DNA from: Geobacter sp. SVR
GTDB lineage: Bacteria > Desulfobacterota > Desulfuromonadia > Geobacterales > Pseudopelobacteraceae
Assembly (NCBI RefSeq): GCF_016865365.1
Contig: NZ_AP024469.1
Span: 2,200,501-2,264,500 of the forward strand
Direction of reading: 5' to 3'
DNA: 64,000 nt
The first letter of the stretch is position 1, and every line of letters starts with the position of its first letter. The notes beneath the pieces were generated by a model. The model saw only the letters and a program-made list of their open reading frames with translations. It did not search any database and was not told where the DNA came from. Made by a program: the position numbers and the translations under genes. This document shows, piece after piece, positions 62,838-64,000 of this stretch.

Positions 62838-64000
62838 TTAACTCTCTATTCGCGGAAACAACGCCTCTGCCTTGGTAATGGTGCATCCTGCCTGCAAGCC
62901 ACCCCACACCAGACCCGTCTTGTCGATCTCTCCCCCGCAGCCCAGACTCTGCAAGGCCTTTGCGGCTGTGCCGGGCATGAATGCCGAAACAAGGGTGTGC
63001 ACGATCCGTTGTGACTCCAGCAGGCAGTACATGACCGTTGCCAGACGCCCCCGCTGTGCCGGGTCCTTGGCCAGGACCCAGGGGGCCGACTCGTCGATAT
63101 ACTTGTTGCCTGCCGAAACCACCTCCCAGATCGCCTGGAGCGCCTTGCTGAAGGCCAGATCGTCCAGGCAGCCGTTGACGGTAGTCAGCATCTCCTCGGT
63201 CTTCTGTTTCAGGGCAGTATCGATCTCCGTCAGGGCTTCCGGGGCAGGCAGGACACCATCGAAATACTTGACCGCCATGGCGGTGGAGCGGCTGAGCAGG
63301 TTGCCCAGATCGTTGGCCAGGTCGGAATTCAGCCTCTGCACCAGTGCAGTGTGGGAGAAGTCGCCGTCCAGGCCGAAGGGTACCTCGCGCAGCAGGAAGT
63401 ACCTGACAACGTCCACACCGTACTTGTCGATCAGCATGTTCGGCTCGACCACGTTCTGCAGGCTCTTGCTCATCTTCTGCCCCTCGACAGTCCACCAGCC
63501 GTGGGCAAAGACCTTCTCCGGCAGGGGCAGACCGGCCGCCATCAGGAAGGTGGGCCAGTAGACTGCGTGAAAGCGCAGGATATCCTTGCCGATCAGATGC
63601 ACATTTGCCGGCCAGAAACGCTCATATTCGGTGGTCTGGTTCGGATAACCCAGGGCGCTCATGTAGTTGGTCAGAGCATCGAACCAGACGTAGATCACGT
63701 GCTTCTCGTTGCCCGGCACCGGGATACCCCAGGTGAAGGTGGTACGCGATACCGACAGGTCGCGCAGCCCTTCCTTCACGAAGGAGATGATCTCGTTGCG
63801 TTTGCTTTTGGGCTGGATGAATTCGGGATTGGCCTCGATGTGCGCCAGCAGGGCTTCCTGATATTTGCTCATCCTGAAAAAGTACGATTCTTCCTTCAGC
63901 TTTTCCACCGGCCGGTTGCAGTCGGGACAGCGGTCTTCGATCAGCTGGGTTTCGGTCCAGAAGGTTTCGCAGGGGGTGCAGTACCAGTCCTCGTATTCCC
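62838..64000 (-). CDS. metG: Methionyl-tRNA synthetase, 5' end cut by the window
   Basis: About 387 C-terminal residues are visible. The zinc knuckle CTPCETFW...CPDCNRP is near the window edge, KMSKSLQNVVEPNMLID is the ATP-binding signature, and HLIGKDILRFHAVYWPTFLMAAG and WDALTNYMSALGYP-like segments match the class I catalytic core. The protein ends after the anticodon-binding domain (VWGGLQAGCTITKAEALFPRIES) and has no C-terminal EMAP/tRNA-binding domain, so it is the short form. The frame stays open to the window end. It is convergent with the ABC ATPase. Confidence 0.96.
   Translation of the reverse strand, partial: EYEDWYCTPCETFWTETQLIEDRCPDCNRPVEKLKEESYFFRMSKYQEALLAHIEANPEFIQPKSKRNEIISFVKEGLRDLSVSRTTFTWGIPVPGNEKHVIYVWFDALTNYMSALGYPNQTTEYERFWPANVHLIGKDILRFHAVYWPTFLMAAGLPLPEKVFAHGWWTVEGQKMSKSLQNVVEPNMLIDKYGVDVVRYFLLREVPFGLDGDFSHTALVQRLNSDLANDLGNLLSRSTAMAVKYFDGVLPAPEALTEIDTALKQKTEEMLTTVNGCLDDLAFSKALQAIWEVVSAGNKYIDESAPWVLAKDPAQRGRLATVMYCLLESQRIVHTLVSAFMPGTAAKALQSLGCGGEIDKTGLVWGGLQAGCTITKAEALFPRIES

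Overview
The window looks like a chromosomal piece from a Geobacter-type bacterium (Geobacterales/Desulfuromonadia). The evidence is a short PilA of 71 codons (61 residues after predicted processing) under a PilR-type regulator and a sigma-54 promoter, a separate secreted partner gene directly behind it, and the combination of CHAD/Ppx, M16 peptidase, dut, DUF815, HDOD, queA-tgt-yajC-secDF and HrpB genes. This assignment rests on gene content only. No rRNA, tRNA, CRISPR array, phage or transposase gene was recognised. Both ends are cut: a CHAD gene at the left and metG at the right.

Layout: (1) 0-5 kb, polyphosphate-related CHAD and Ppx, a bidirectional terminator, a secreted NHL propeller coupled to a YkgJ-type cysteine protein, and a DUF2127 membrane protein. 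(2) 5-8 kb, a zinc uptake operon with its Fur-family regulator (zur-znuA-znuC-znuB). (3) 8.2-15 kb, rfbC, M16 peptidase, dut, M29 aminopeptidase, two conserved hypotheticals, a DUF815 ATPase and an HDOD protein. (4) 14.8-30.9 kb, a tightly packed, largely overlapping polysaccharide cluster: UbiA-type transferase, GT2, Wzm/Wzt ABC exporter with a glycan-binding tail, two radical SAM proteins, SDR, a GT4-GT9 fusion, methyltransferase, two GT4 enzymes, a UGM-like flavoprotein and a GT9. (5) 31.2-35.2 kb, nucleotide-sugar genes (rfbB, rfbD, a PMI-type cupin, a lipoprotein, manC). (6) 35.2-38.1 kb, a bioF-bioH-bioC operon behind a likely BirA operator. (7) 38.1-40.1 kb, two orphan peptide-ABC ATPases. 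(8) 40.5-52.7 kb, SpoIID-like protein, queA, tgt, yajC, secD, secF, TPR protein, recJ, CDF transporter and hrpB. (9) 52.7-55.8 kb, an inverted-repeat element, pgi and eno. (10) 56.2-62.8 kb, pilR, pilA, the pilin partner, a TMTC-like membrane glycosyltransferase and an ABC-2 exporter with a small C-terminal pseudopilin-like protein between its subunits. metG follows on the other strand.

The genes work together mainly in surface biology. Regions 3-5 supply dTDP-rhamnose and GDP-mannose precursors and build and export an O-antigen-like glycan, apparently an ABC-dependent (Wzm/Wzt) one whose UbiA and UGM-like genes hint at furanose sugars. Region 10 makes the pilus subunit and places a candidate glycosylation/export module right behind it. 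The parts most worth following up are the twin radical SAM pair with the GT fusion in the glycan cluster, the pilin-downstream module, the DUF815 ATPase with its two uncharacterised partners, and the BirA operator.
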